Below are positions 25,814-34,166 of a stretch of DNA of 64,000 bases, one piece after another (within the stretch, counting starts at the first letter, position 1; the number at the start of each line of letters is the position of its first letter). This DNA comes from Crossiella sp. S99.2 (GTDB lineage Bacteria; Actinomycetota; Actinomycetes; Mycobacteriales; Pseudonocardiaceae). Position numbers and translations under genes: made by a program. Below the pieces are notes generated by a model. The model made no database searches, was not told where the DNA came from, and saw only the letters and a list, made by a program, of their open reading frames with translations. The stretch covers positions 1,240,001 through 1,304,000 of the forward strand of contig NZ_JALMDK010000001.1 of the NCBI RefSeq assembly GCF_023094165.1, in the 5' to 3' direction.

Positions 25814-26402
25814 GTCATCTCGCCTGCTTTTCCTTTTGGTCTTGCCGATCCTCGTGGCTGGCTGCACAAATGCGCCGGGAACGCCCACGGCATCTGACTC
25901 ACCGACGAGTGTGACCTCAGCAGGGGGTGCGTTGCCGCCCCGTCCGAAGGACATTCGACTGGACGGGCTTACCCCGGAGCAGGTGTGTGCCTTGGTGCCG
26001 GAACAGCGCATCAAGGATCTTGGCGTGGACAAGGTCCACGAGACTAGCGACGTTGGGGAGTTCAACGACAAGGGTTGCCGGTTCGCCAGGACCACGGCGA
26101 AGGACGGATACTCCTATCTCGTTACCCCGACCACACAACAAGGTGCCGAAGAGTGGCTCAAGCGCAGCGGCGCGGTGACGGCTCGAATCGTGACGGCCGC
26201 TGGATACCCAGCGGTGGAGAACCGTCGCCCGACCGACAGCCGGGGCTGCTTCGTTGACGTCAGTGTGGCGGAGGGTCAGCGGCTCGGGATCCAGTACGCC
26301 TACGACAGCCAGCCGGTACCGCTGACGCCGGATCAGTTGTGTGCCAAGGCTTTGGAGATGGCTGAGCTTGCGACGCAGGGCTTGATCAAGCTACGCGGCT
26401 AA
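25806..26402 (+). CDS. DUF3558 lipoprotein
   Basis: 198 residues, TTG start overlapping the previous gene by 8 bases. The N-terminus SRLLFLLVLPILVAGCT is a lipoprotein signal with Cys in the lipobox LVAGC. The mature part has the DUF3558 pattern: CALVPEQRIKDLGV, KGCRFARTT, GYPAVENRR, GCFVDVSV, CAKALEMAE. These surface lipoproteins are frequent partners of type VII genes in Pseudonocardiales; their exact role is unknown. Confidence 0.85.
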   Translation: MTRSSRLLFLLVLPILVAGCTNAPGTPTASDSPTSVTSAGGALPPRPKDIRLDGLTPEQVCALVPEQRIKDLGVDKVHETSDVGEFNDKGCRFARTTAKDGYSYLVTPTTQQGAEEWLKRSGAVTARIVTAAGYPAVENRRPTDSRGCFVDVSVAEGQRLGIQYAYDSQPVPLTPDQLCAKALEMAELATQGLIKLRG

Positions 26403-26426
26403 ACAGAACGGGAACGGGGGGCTGTC

Positions 26427-27632
26427 ATGGGTGAGGGACCGCAGATTCGGCGGAACCGGTTCGAAGGCGTTTCGCTGAACCAGAAACACGCCTGGATGCA
26501 GCAGGGCCAAGGCACGAGCGCGGTGAACGACGCGATCGATGCCATGCGGGGGATGCAGCGCATCGCCGCCGACGCCGAGCACGCGGTCCGTAAGGGCCTG
26601 GAGGCCATCGGCGTCGGCTGGGCCGGACAGGCCGCGGAGGCCATGACCGCGGCCGCGCGGCCGGCGGTGGCCTGGGCTCAGGGGGCGCAGGATGCCGCGC
26701 TGTCGGGCGGGACCTCGGCCTCCTCGCACGGGATGACCTTCGCTGAGACCAAGCCGAAAGTCGAGGCGAACCAACCGGTTCAGGAGCCCGGAGTCGGTGC
26801 CCTGGTCCTGGGTGCGTTCAGTCCGGCCGTGGTGGTGGCGATGCAGCACGACATGCAGCAGCAGTTGGCGGCCAACCGGGCCCGGGATGATGCGGCCAAC
26901 CGGGCGCTCTACGGCTACGAGTCCACCGCGCGAGACCGGGTTGGCGCGTTGCCGGTGTTGCCGGAGGCGCCGAAGATCGCCCTGGACAGTGGGGGCTCCC
27001 CGCCTCCGCCGCAGCCGCCGCCGGTCCCGCCGGGCGGGCGGAACCCGCGTGACCCGCGGCAGCGGGATCTCCCGCGCCCGGGTGGCACCGGCGCCGACCC
27101 CGGCCGGCAAGGCCAGGATCCCGGTCGTGTCCAGCCGGGCGCCGGGACTGATCCGGTGCGGCCGGTGGAGAACACCCCGGATCCGACGTTGCAGGGCGTG
27201 GTCCCCAGCGGTACCGGCGGCGGCAACACGGTGCTGCCCCGGGTCGAACCGCCACCGGTCGGCGGTCCAGGCCAGCCGGGCGGTACCGGTGGCGGCGGTG
27301 GGTTCGCGGGCGGCTTCTACGGCGGTGGCTCCGCCGGTGGTGGTGTGGGAAGCGGTGCCGGCGGTCCCGGTGCGGGGCTGCGCGGGCCAGGCGGTCAGGC
27401 GGGAGTCGCTCCCGGCCAGCCAGGCGCTCGCGCCGCTGCGCCGGTGGCGGGTGCTGGGCGTGCTGGTGTGGGCGGGCAGTCCTTCTTGCAGTCGCCGACC
27501 GGTGCGGCGGGGCGGCCGGAGGAGGACGACGAGCATGAGAACAAGTTCAAGACCCGCTCCGATGACATCTACGGTCTGGACGATCTGCCGCGGATCCCGC
27601 CGCCGGTGATCGGAGAACACCACAACCTATGA
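26427..27632 (+). CDS. PPE-like type VII secretion substrate with Gly/Pro-rich tail
   Basis: 401 residues. The N-terminal ~170 residues are helical with a W-x-G turn (IGVGWAGQAAEAM) and are PPE-like. The C-terminal 210 residues are glycine- and proline-rich (PPPPQPPPVPPGG, GGGGGFAGGFYGGGSAGG), a flexible exported tail. The ATGA overlap with the EspG-like gene fits the rule that PPE substrates are encoded beside their chaperone. Likely exported through an ESX machine not encoded in this window. Confidence 0.82.
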   Translation: MGEGPQIRRNRFEGVSLNQKHAWMQQGQGTSAVNDAIDAMRGMQRIAADAEHAVRKGLEAIGVGWAGQAAEAMTAAARPAVAWAQGAQDAALSGGTSASSHGMTFAETKPKVEANQPVQEPGVGALVLGAFSPAVVVAMQHDMQQQLAANRARDDAANRALYGYESTARDRVGALPVLPEAPKIALDSGGSPPPPQPPPVPPGGRNPRDPRQRDLPRPGGTGADPGRQGQDPGRVQPGAGTDPVRPVENTPDPTLQGVVPSGTGGGNTVLPRVEPPPVGGPGQPGGTGGGGGFAGGFYGGGSAGGGVGSGAGGPGAGLRGPGGQAGVAPGQPGARAAAPVAGAGRAGVGGQSFLQSPTGAAGRPEEDDEHENKFKTRSDDIYGLDDLPRIPPPVIGEHHNL

Positions 27633-28393
27633 CCGCCCACCCCGCGCCGGTGACCGCGTTGACGGTCGCCGAGTTCGATCTGCTCTGGGAACTCGCCGAA
27701 CTCGGCGAGACCCCGCTGAACCTGGAGATCACCAGCAGCGGCGCCGACTGGGAGGAACGCGCTCACCATCGGCATGCACTGCTGACCGGCCTCGCCACCC
27801 GAGGTCTGATCGTCCACAGCGGACTTGCCCCTGCGCTGCATGAGGCTTTGGTGGGACTGGCGAGGTTCGACTGGGCGGTGGACGCGCGGCTGTGGGCCAC
27901 CGATGGGCTGGTGCGTGCGGTGGGAGCGGTGGCAGGTCCACAAGGGACGGTGGCGGTGCGCTACGGCGAGGAAGTGCGGCTTGGCGTTCTGCCCGACTAC
28001 GCCGTCGCGGCCACCGTGGTCGAGTTGGCCGGCGAGAGCGATGCCGGACCAGGCGAGTCGGTCAGCGTCCGCGCCGCGGCCCTGGATGCGGCCAGGCAGG
28101 CCACGACGGCACCGGGTTTCGCCGACGCACTCACCGAGAGCGGAGAGCCCGCGGTGGTGGCACGCAAGGTGGCGCACATGCTCGGCACGGTGCGGCGGGG
28201 CGGGCAGTTCGGCGTGACGGTCCGGGATCGAGGACTTGGTCTGCGTCGCGCGCCGAGGGTGGTGGCCTTCCACGACACCGACCAGGGGCGGTATGTGCAT
28301 GTACGCCGGGACGGTTGGGCCACGATCACTCCGGGTGGGCACCGTCAACTCCTGGCGCAGGTGCGGGCGTTGGTGGACGAGCAGCGCGGGTGA
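27629..28393 (+). CDS. EspG-like ESX chaperone
   Basis: 254 residues. Begins with VTALTVAEFDLLWELAELGETPLNL and shows the EspG pattern of alternating strands (TVAVRYGEEVRLGVLPDYAVAATVVEL) and the tail GRYVHVRRDGWATITPGGHRQLLAQVRALV. EspG proteins bind the helical tip of PE/PPE heterodimers in the cytosol and deliver them to the ESX ATPase. Translation is coupled to the PPE gene upstream. Confidence 0.85.
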   Translation: MTAHPAPVTALTVAEFDLLWELAELGETPLNLEITSSGADWEERAHHRHALLTGLATRGLIVHSGLAPALHEALVGLARFDWAVDARLWATDGLVRAVGAVAGPQGTVAVRYGEEVRLGVLPDYAVAATVVELAGESDAGPGESVSVRAAALDAARQATTAPGFADALTESGEPAVVARKVAHMLGTVRRGGQFGVTVRDRGLGLRRAPRVVAFHDTDQGRYVHVRRDGWATITPGGHRQLLAQVRALVDEQRG

Positions 28394-28501
28394 CGCACCT
28401 CGCCGCGAGTCCCACCGGGGATGGGGCCCGGAGGTGGCGGCGGATGGACAAGGACGGTCGGGTGGGACGACCCGGCCGGAACAGGGAGGGAGTAGAGCGG
28501 A

Positions 28502-28813
28502 ATGAACAGCAACAGGGGGCACGTGGGCGTGGCCACCTCGCACGTGAAGCAGGTGGCCGAGGTCTTCGCCGGGGAGGCCCGGATGATCCGGGAACAGCAT
28601 GCGCTGGTGCGGACCAGCGGAGTCTCCGCCCAGTCCATGGGGCAGGGATTCGCCAGGCATAGCGAGGGCTACCGTCAGCTCATGGAACGGCTGGCCGCTT
28701 CGGTGGATGCCTTCGGTCTGCAGTCGGAGACCATCGGTTCGGTGCTGCTGGAGTCCGCCGGGGACTACGGGCGGACCGAAGGTGGCAACACCCAGTCGTT
28801 CCGGGGGCGCTGA
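28502..28813 (+). CDS. ESX substrate of EspC/WXG100 type
   Basis: 103 residues: two amphipathic helices (SHVKQVAEVFAGEARMIREQHAL and QSMGQGFARHSEGYRQLMERLAASVDAFGLQSETIGSVL) and a C-terminal YGRTE, matching the YxxxD/E secretion signal of type VII substrates. The fourth gene of the cluster, preceded by GGGAGGGAG. Probably secreted as a dimer with the next or a neighbouring product. Confidence 0.8.
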   Translation: MNSNRGHVGVATSHVKQVAEVFAGEARMIREQHALVRTSGVSAQSMGQGFARHSEGYRQLMERLAASVDAFGLQSETIGSVLLESAGDYGRTEGGNTQSFRGR

Positions 28814-28814
28814 G

Positions 28815-29828
28815 ATGGCCTCAGCCGACACCTGGAGCGATGTCCGCAAGTTCTGCGAGAGTCTTTTCACCTTTGGTCGCAGTGACGCCCAAGACGAAAT
28901 CAACCGCTTCGGGCGCGAAGTTCAGACGCTGATGCCACAGGTCGCGCAGGACACGAAGGATCTCGCCGCAGGCCGAGACCTGCTCGCGCGACCTGAAGGC
29001 AGCTTCGCCACCTCCGATGAGATCCTGGTCGCGGGCGAGCCCGGGTTGCGGTTCTTCCAGCGATATCTCCCGCTCTACAACGAGTGGACGTACGAGCAGT
29101 ACAGCTTCGAGAATGACATTCTCCAGCGCTACAACAAGTTCCGCGGCATGAACTTCGCCGCGTTCCGTGCCGACGCGGACCACCTCACGAAGGCCGGAAC
29201 GGCACTGGCGGACAGTCATGGGCGGATGAAGCAGTCCTTCACCGGGCTGATCACGCACTGGAGCGGGGATGCCTCTCGCGCCGCAGGTGAGCACGTCGAC
29301 AAGTTCGTCCGGGCCTCCGACTTTGTGACCATGCGGACCGTGGAGTTCGGCCGGGCTATCGGCAAGAACACCGGGCTCCTGGAGAAGGCCGTCCGCCACG
29401 TGGCTGGGATGACCGCGGGGTTGTACAGCGTCGACTGTGGCGGTCACTCGCCTGGCACAGTGGAAAAGATGATCAAAGTCGTGCGTGGCAAGTCGGACAG
29501 CCCGTTGCTCAACTTCCTCGCCACCGGCCTGGATGTCACCGGCGGCGGGCTCAAGTCGGCCGCCGGGGCGATCCCGAATGCCGGGACTGCGGCCGGATCG
29601 GCCATCGATCTGGGGCTGGGGCTGATCACCCACTTCCGGAAGTGCCTGACAGATCAGTTCCAGCCGGCGTTCAAGAACAAGTACGAGCGGTTCGTCAAGG
29701 AGATCTGCACGGCATCGGAGGACAATCTCAACAAGATGTGGACCGACTTTGCCGAAGTGGCCAAGGAAGTCCCGCGGGACGCCTTCGCCGGTGTCCCCCT
29801 CATCGTGCCCCGTCCTACCGGTAGCTGA
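28815..29828 (+). CDS. Large type VII substrate with WXG-like helical domain
   Basis: 337 residues, ATG one base after the previous stop. Residues ~1-70 are helical and charged; ~100-190 carry a WXG-like hairpin (FTGLITHWSGDASRAAGEHVDKF); ~200-275 have a Gly/Ala hydrophobic stretch (TGLDVTGGGLKSAAGAIPNAGTAAGSAIDLGLGLI). The tail is charged and helical. A short substrate followed by a longer one resembles the heterodimeric pairs exported by ESX systems. No enzymatic domain was recognised. Confidence 0.7.
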   Translation: MASADTWSDVRKFCESLFTFGRSDAQDEINRFGREVQTLMPQVAQDTKDLAAGRDLLARPEGSFATSDEILVAGEPGLRFFQRYLPLYNEWTYEQYSFENDILQRYNKFRGMNFAAFRADADHLTKAGTALADSHGRMKQSFTGLITHWSGDASRAAGEHVDKFVRASDFVTMRTVEFGRAIGKNTGLLEKAVRHVAGMTAGLYSVDCGGHSPGTVEKMIKVVRGKSDSPLLNFLATGLDVTGGGLKSAAGAIPNAGTAAGSAIDLGLGLITHFRKCLTDQFQPAFKNKYERFVKEICTASEDNLNKMWTDFAEVAKEVPRDAFAGVPLIVPRPTGS

Positions 29829-29851
29829 GACAGGAAAGGAGACCGAAGCAC

Positions 29852-30121
29852 ATGGAGCAGCTGACGGCCTACCTGTACCGGCTGGACCACCTCGGCGCCG
29901 AGATGGACGCGCGCGCTGAGCGGGTTGTCGCCGAGTGCCGCGAGGAAGATGCGCACTACCGGGCGCTGGCCCAGACCAGTGCTACCGCGGTGTTCGACCT
30001 GTTGCACCAGGTCGAGCAGAGACAGGACGGCGACCAGCCCCAGCCTGCCCCGGTGAAACCCCGGCGGCCGACGGGTGATGACGACGAGGACTTCGCCGAC
30101 ATCGACTGGATGCACGGATGA
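29852..30121 (+). CDS. Small acidic-tailed protein of ESX cluster
   Basis: 89 residues, start behind GGAAAGGAGA. A single long helix (EQLTAYLYRLDHLGAEMDARAERVVAECREEDAHYRAL...DLLHQVEQ) ends in a proline linker and an acidic tail (DDDEDFADIDW). Overlaps the next lipoprotein gene by ATGA. Possibly an accessory or adaptor; no family recognised. Confidence 0.6.
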   Translation: MEQLTAYLYRLDHLGAEMDARAERVVAECREEDAHYRALAQTSATAVFDLLHQVEQRQDGDQPQPAPVKPRRPTGDDDEDFADIDWMHG

Positions 30122-30756
30122 GCGGCAGCACCTTTGGGGCGATGCGCGGCCGGGCAGGGATGGCGTTGCTGCGCAGCGGGATCGCGGTCGGCATGGCCGC
30201 GGTCCTGTCCGGGTGTGGCATCACCGTCTGGTACCCGACCCCGACCACCACCTCCGTCTCCAGCACCACTTCCGCGCCGCCGGCACCCGCCACACCACCG
30301 CCGGTAAGCCAGCCCAAGCAGCTGCGGGAAGTGCCACCGTGCAGCCTGCTGACCAAGGCCCAGCAGACCGAGCTGGGCATCGACACCGATGAGTTCGAGT
30401 CGAACTACTCGCTGGAGAATTACGGGCGGTGCTCGTGGCTTGACTTCGACAAAGGGAAGTCCGCGATCGCCAACCTCCGGGTGACCAAGAGGTACAAGGA
30501 CGCCGGTCTGGAACAGCTGTACCGGCGCAGGTCGGAGTTCCCTGTCTTCACATCGGCTACTGTGGACGGTTATCCGGCGGTGCGGACCGAGGATGACAAG
30601 AAGTCGTGCAAGCTGCATGTCGGGGTCGGTGACGAGCAGAGCTTCGAGGTGAGCCTGCTCGCGGCCGACCTGACCAAGCCGTTGTATCCCAACGCGTGTG
30701 AGTATGCGGAGGCGATCGCGCGGGCTGTGCTGCGCAACATCCCGGCTGCTCGTTGA
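30118..30756 (+). CDS. DUF3558 lipoprotein (second)
   Basis: 212 residues. A 40-residue N-terminal region includes a lipoprotein signal with the lipobox SGCG, then a Thr/Pro-rich linker and a DUF3558-type core (PCSLLTKAQQTELGI, YGRCSWLDFD, GYPAVRTEDDKKSCKLHVGV, CEYAEAIARAVL). Diverged from the copy at 25806. The two lipoproteins bracket the ESX genes. Confidence 0.85.
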   Translation: MSGSTFGAMRGRAGMALLRSGIAVGMAAVLSGCGITVWYPTPTTTSVSSTTSAPPAPATPPPVSQPKQLREVPPCSLLTKAQQTELGIDTDEFESNYSLENYGRCSWLDFDKGKSAIANLRVTKRYKDAGLEQLYRRRSEFPVFTSATVDGYPAVRTEDDKKSCKLHVGVGDEQSFEVSLLAADLTKPLYPNACEYAEAIARAVLRNIPAAR

Positions 30757-31146
30757 GGAGCAGCGTGCGGTGGTGTCACCCGGGTGAGCGATGCTGCTGG
30801 CCTCCGCCCCGCTGGGGATCGAGCGTGGTTACGCTGTGACGACGTGGGGTCGCCTACCTCCCCCCTTTGGCGGCTCCACGAGTTGGGTGCTGGTCTGCCC
30901 CTCCCCCCTGGCGGGCCAGCACCCCCGCTCGGCAGCTCGCCCCGCATACGGCGTTCGTTGTTGTGGCTGCTGCACTTCCGCACTACGCGCTCGCCCAACT
31001 TGCCCGAGTAGCCGCGCATCCAGCCTGCTGGCCCCTGGATGAATGTCGAGGATGCGCATGATCATCACCCGATCGGCGGCTCATCGTTGATTACCCCGGC
31101 ACGGCCGTGGCTTCCGCCTTACGGTCAAAGGTGGAGGGGAGACAGG
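30757..31146. other. Intergenic region without supported gene
   Basis: 390 bases. Open frames exist on both strands but none has a family-like sequence or a ribosome site with good spacing. The last 25 bases (GGTGGAGGGGAGACAGGG) form the ribosome site of the broken XRE gene that follows. Confidence 0.5.
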
Positions 31147-31840
31147 GTGGGTGAGCAGCGGTCGGCCACATCCGGCACCTTTGGCGCTGAACTCCGGGCT
31201 CGGCGGATCCGCAAAGGACTGTCATTGAGCCAGATGTGCGTGTTGATCGTCCGGCCAGGGTGTCTTCCACCATGTGGGGATAGGCGGCGTTGCGCACGGC
31301 CACCTCGCGCAACCGCGTTCCGAAGCTGATGTGGTGCAGTGGGTCGCCGCGGTCGATGCTGAGCATGTTCAGCACCTGGCCCGCGGTCATCAATTCCTGC
31401 AGATGGCCTAGCAGTGAGCCAAGGCCCCCGGCGGGAACGGGCTCTGCCTCCTCTGGAGGAGCGGCGTCCACCCGACTGCTCCGCGCGGCCAGGATGAGCG
31501 CGGTCAGCTCGATTGCCGCACCGGTGGCGCCGTGCTCGCTCTCACGGTAGGTCTCCAGGTCGACCAGCGAGTGCTGGAAGCTGATGGCGTCCAGCACGTC
31601 GAAGGCATCGGCGTGAGCGACTGTGGCGACGATCTTCGCCACCGTCTCGTTCACATGTCGGCGGGCCAGTGCGATGGCCGCTTCCGGGGCCTCGGACATC
31701 GCTAGGTCTGGCTCCAGCCGTTGCACGTCGTCCAGCGACATGTTCACGGACGCTGGCAGGCCGGTACCCGAACGAGCCGCCCGTGCCGCCCGTTCCCGCT
31801 TCCTGCGCTTCTCGGTCCGCTTGCGTTGCTGCTTGGACAC
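31091..31840 (-). pseudogene. 3-prime-truncated gene of unknown family, broken at ~31250
   Basis: From a GTG at 31840 the protein reads SKQQRKRTEKRRKRERAARAARS (basic N-terminus), then a helical region with NETVAKIVATVAHADAFDVLDAISF and YPHMVEDTLAG near 31252. I believe proteins with this sequence are usually longer and continue after that motif. Here the last ~50 codons are simply the antisense of the truncated XRE gene. The first ~195 residues may still be made. Confidence 0.55.
31147..31250 (+). pseudogene. Truncated XRE regulator N-terminus
   Basis: A GTG with an excellent ribosome site opens VGEQRSATSGTFGAELRARRIRKGLSLSQ, the start of an XRE helix-turn-helix protein like those at 19350 and 22946. 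Around 31225-31250 the reading changes to unrelated sequence that belongs, on the other strand, to another broken gene. Only ~30 residues of a ~280-residue protein remain. Confidence 0.6.
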
Positions 31841-32244
31841 GGCGGCACCGTACAACTGGCTACCGACAAACCGAGTTGCTCGCCCGCGCTGCTCTCTTCG
31901 CCAACGGCTTCCGTCATGAGCGTGCTGCGGTCACCGCCGGGACTCAACCCTGCTCCTGTTTACGCAATATGGCTCAGGGTGCATGCTCGTGGCAGAAATG
32001 GGCTCAACTGGTACCCATGAACGCAGCATGCGACAGGGCTGAGAAGACAGAACTGACGACCCAGATGAAACTTCGAATTTTGGTGACTCCAATCACGTAC
32101 CCGTAACGGCAGTTGTTGGGCCGCCGATCTAGTGCACGGGCCGAGACCAGCATGGTGCCGCGGGTGGGGCTGTGTACGTCGCCGTGTCAGGGTCTCCGGC
32201 CTCTGGGGTTGCAGTGTCGTTGTTCCTGCTTCAGGGGGAGAGTC
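31841..32244. other. Promoter region upstream of protease-like gene 2
   Basis: 404 bases between the broken minus-strand gene and the module 2 start, without a supported gene. No CRP-type palindrome like that of module 1 was seen. Confidence 0.5.
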
Positions 32245-33936
32245 GTGCCGCAAGCACGGAGTTTCGCGCGCGCGTCGGCCGGTGTGGTCGTCGCCGGGCT
32301 TGCCATCGGACTGGCCACGCCCGCGCACGCCATCACCAACGGGACCGGAGTCCCTAACGGTGCCTACACCTTCACCGCCCAGGTGGAGAGTGATTTCGGC
32401 CGCTGTACCGGCGCGTTGATCGATCCGCAGTGGATCGCCACCGCCGCCAGCTGTTTCGCCGAGCCTGGTGGCAAGCCCGCTGCGGGTAAGCCGGCCAAAC
32501 CGGCCAAGACCATCGTTGGTCGGACCTTGCTCTCCCAGGCCAACGGCCATGTCGTCGACATCACTGAGTTGGTGCCGCGGTCTGACCGGGACCTGGTGCT
32601 GGCCAAGCTCGCCGAGCCGGTCACTGACGTTGCGCCGGTCCGGATCAGCGGTGCCGCCCCGCAGAAGGGCGAGGTGTTGCGGGGCAACGGATTCGGCCGT
32701 ACCGCCACCGTCTGGGCGCCGGATCAGTTGCAGACCGCCGAGTTCGCGGTCGACGCGGTCACCCCACAGACCATCGAGATCCTGGGACACAGTCCCAAGG
32801 AAGCCGGCATGTGCCAGGGCGATGCCGGCAGTCCGGCGTTCCGTGACCGCAACGGCATTCCAGAGTTGGTGGCGATCAACAGCACCTCCTGGCAGCGCGG
32901 CTGCCTGGAGGAAACCGAGACCCGCAACGGCGCCACCAACGTGCGCTTGGATGGTCTCGCCGACTGGATCAACACCCAGATCGTCAACGGCCGGCGGATG
33001 CCGGGCGTGGCCGCGGACAACATCATCGAGCTGCGCGGGGTGCAGGCCGGCAAGTGCCTGGAGATCGGCGGCGGTGACAAGGCCAACGATGCCAAGGCGA
33101 TCAACTGGCAGTGCAACTCCGGGCCCACCCAGCGCTGGGAACTGATTGGCCAAGGAGTCAACACCTACCTGCTGAAGAACAACAACTCCAAGAAGTGCCT
33201 GGAGGTGGCTGGCGGCAACACCAGCAACGGCGTGCCACTGGTGCAGTTCGACTGTGCCGGGAGCCGATCTCACCAGCGCTGGCAGGTCGTGCCGTCCCAG
33301 GGCGGATCGTTGGTGCTGCGTAACGAGGTGACCGGGCGAGCGGCTGCCGTGGAGAACTCGGCCACACACGAGGGTGCGCGGCTGGTGCAGTACGCGGTGG
33401 ATCACTCGCCGGGCCAGCAGTGGAAGGTCCAGGTGGCCAGCACCGCCAAGCACGACCTGGTGACCCCGGAGACACAGACTCGTTCGTTGCGTACCGCCAC
33501 ACCGGGGCTGTTCGCCTCGGCACGGCATGCCAGCGGCCTGGGACGGATCGAGCGGATTGACGCCAACAGCCCGGATCTGGACAAGCGGGACGCCACGTGG
33601 AAGATCGTGCCCGGTCTGGCCGATCCGAGCTGCTACTCCTTCGAGTCGTTCAACATCCCGGGTGCGTTCCTGCGGCATGCCAACTATCGGATCCGCCTGG
33701 ACGACAACGACAACAGCGCCACATTCAAGGCAGACGCGACCTGGTGCGCCCGTACCGGGCTAAGCGCCGGCGGGGTCAGCTTCGAGTCATTCACCTTCCC
33801 GGAGCGCCGCCTGCGGCACTACTCCGGCGAGTTGTGGCTGGCCGACAACTCCGGTTCACGTCCTTCGGACAACCCGCAGTCCTACAGCGAGGACGTCACC
33901 TGGGTCGTCGGTGAACCATGGACGAACGCTCGCTGA
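32245..33936 (+). CDS. Secreted trypsin-fold/ricin/AbfB pseudoprotease (copy 2): catalytic His and Ser both replaced
   Basis: 563 residues from the GTG at 32245 (GGGGGAG upstream). Signal peptide to about residue 29 (ATPAHA). The trypsin-fold domain keeps Asp116 (DRDLVLAKL), but the histidine position is Ser69 (TAASC) and the nucleophile motif GDSGGP reads GDAGSP (Ala194). It cannot act as a serine protease. Ricin-type trefoil (KCLEIGG, QRWELIG, KCLEVAGG) and AbfB repeats (RHASGLGRIERI, RHANYRIRL, RHYSGELWL) are retained, arguing for a carbohydrate-binding role. First gene of module 2, upstream of ALF toxin 2. Confidence 0.88.
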   Translation: MPQARSFARASAGVVVAGLAIGLATPAHAITNGTGVPNGAYTFTAQVESDFGRCTGALIDPQWIATAASCFAEPGGKPAAGKPAKPAKTIVGRTLLSQANGHVVDITELVPRSDRDLVLAKLAEPVTDVAPVRISGAAPQKGEVLRGNGFGRTATVWAPDQLQTAEFAVDAVTPQTIEILGHSPKEAGMCQGDAGSPAFRDRNGIPELVAINSTSWQRGCLEETETRNGATNVRLDGLADWINTQIVNGRRMPGVAADNIIELRGVQAGKCLEIGGGDKANDAKAINWQCNSGPTQRWELIGQGVNTYLLKNNNSKKCLEVAGGNTSNGVPLVQFDCAGSRSHQRWQVVPSQGGSLVLRNEVTGRAAAVENSATHEGARLVQYAVDHSPGQQWKVQVASTAKHDLVTPETQTRSLRTATPGLFASARHASGLGRIERIDANSPDLDKRDATWKIVPGLADPSCYSFESFNIPGAFLRHANYRIRLDDNDNSATFKADATWCARTGLSAGGVSFESFTFPERRLRHYSGELWLADNSGSRPSDNPQSYSEDVTWVVGEPWTNAR

Positions 33937-33945
33937 GGTTCGCGA

Positions 33946-33989
33946 GCATGATCACCACGCTCCCGCCTTGCGAGGCGCGGTGATCATGC
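33946..33989 (+). terminator. Hairpin after protease-like gene 2
   Basis: 15-base arms (gcatgatcaccacgc / gcgcggtgatcatgc) with one mismatch and a 14-base loop, 9 bases after the stop. It separates the transcript of copy 2 from the toxin gene. Confidence 0.7.
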
Positions 33990-34166
33990 CAGGGTTCGCC
34001 TGCGTGGAGACAGTGATCTTCAGCAGGTAGGTGTCGCGCGACTTGGGGTGCACGTGACTTGCAACGAGCTTTCAGTTCAATGCAGGCCAGGGCCATGCGT
34101 CCGGTCTGGTGCACATGGGCGGATGTTGAGGAACGCGTTCGGCGTGCTCGAATTCAGGGGGTTTGC

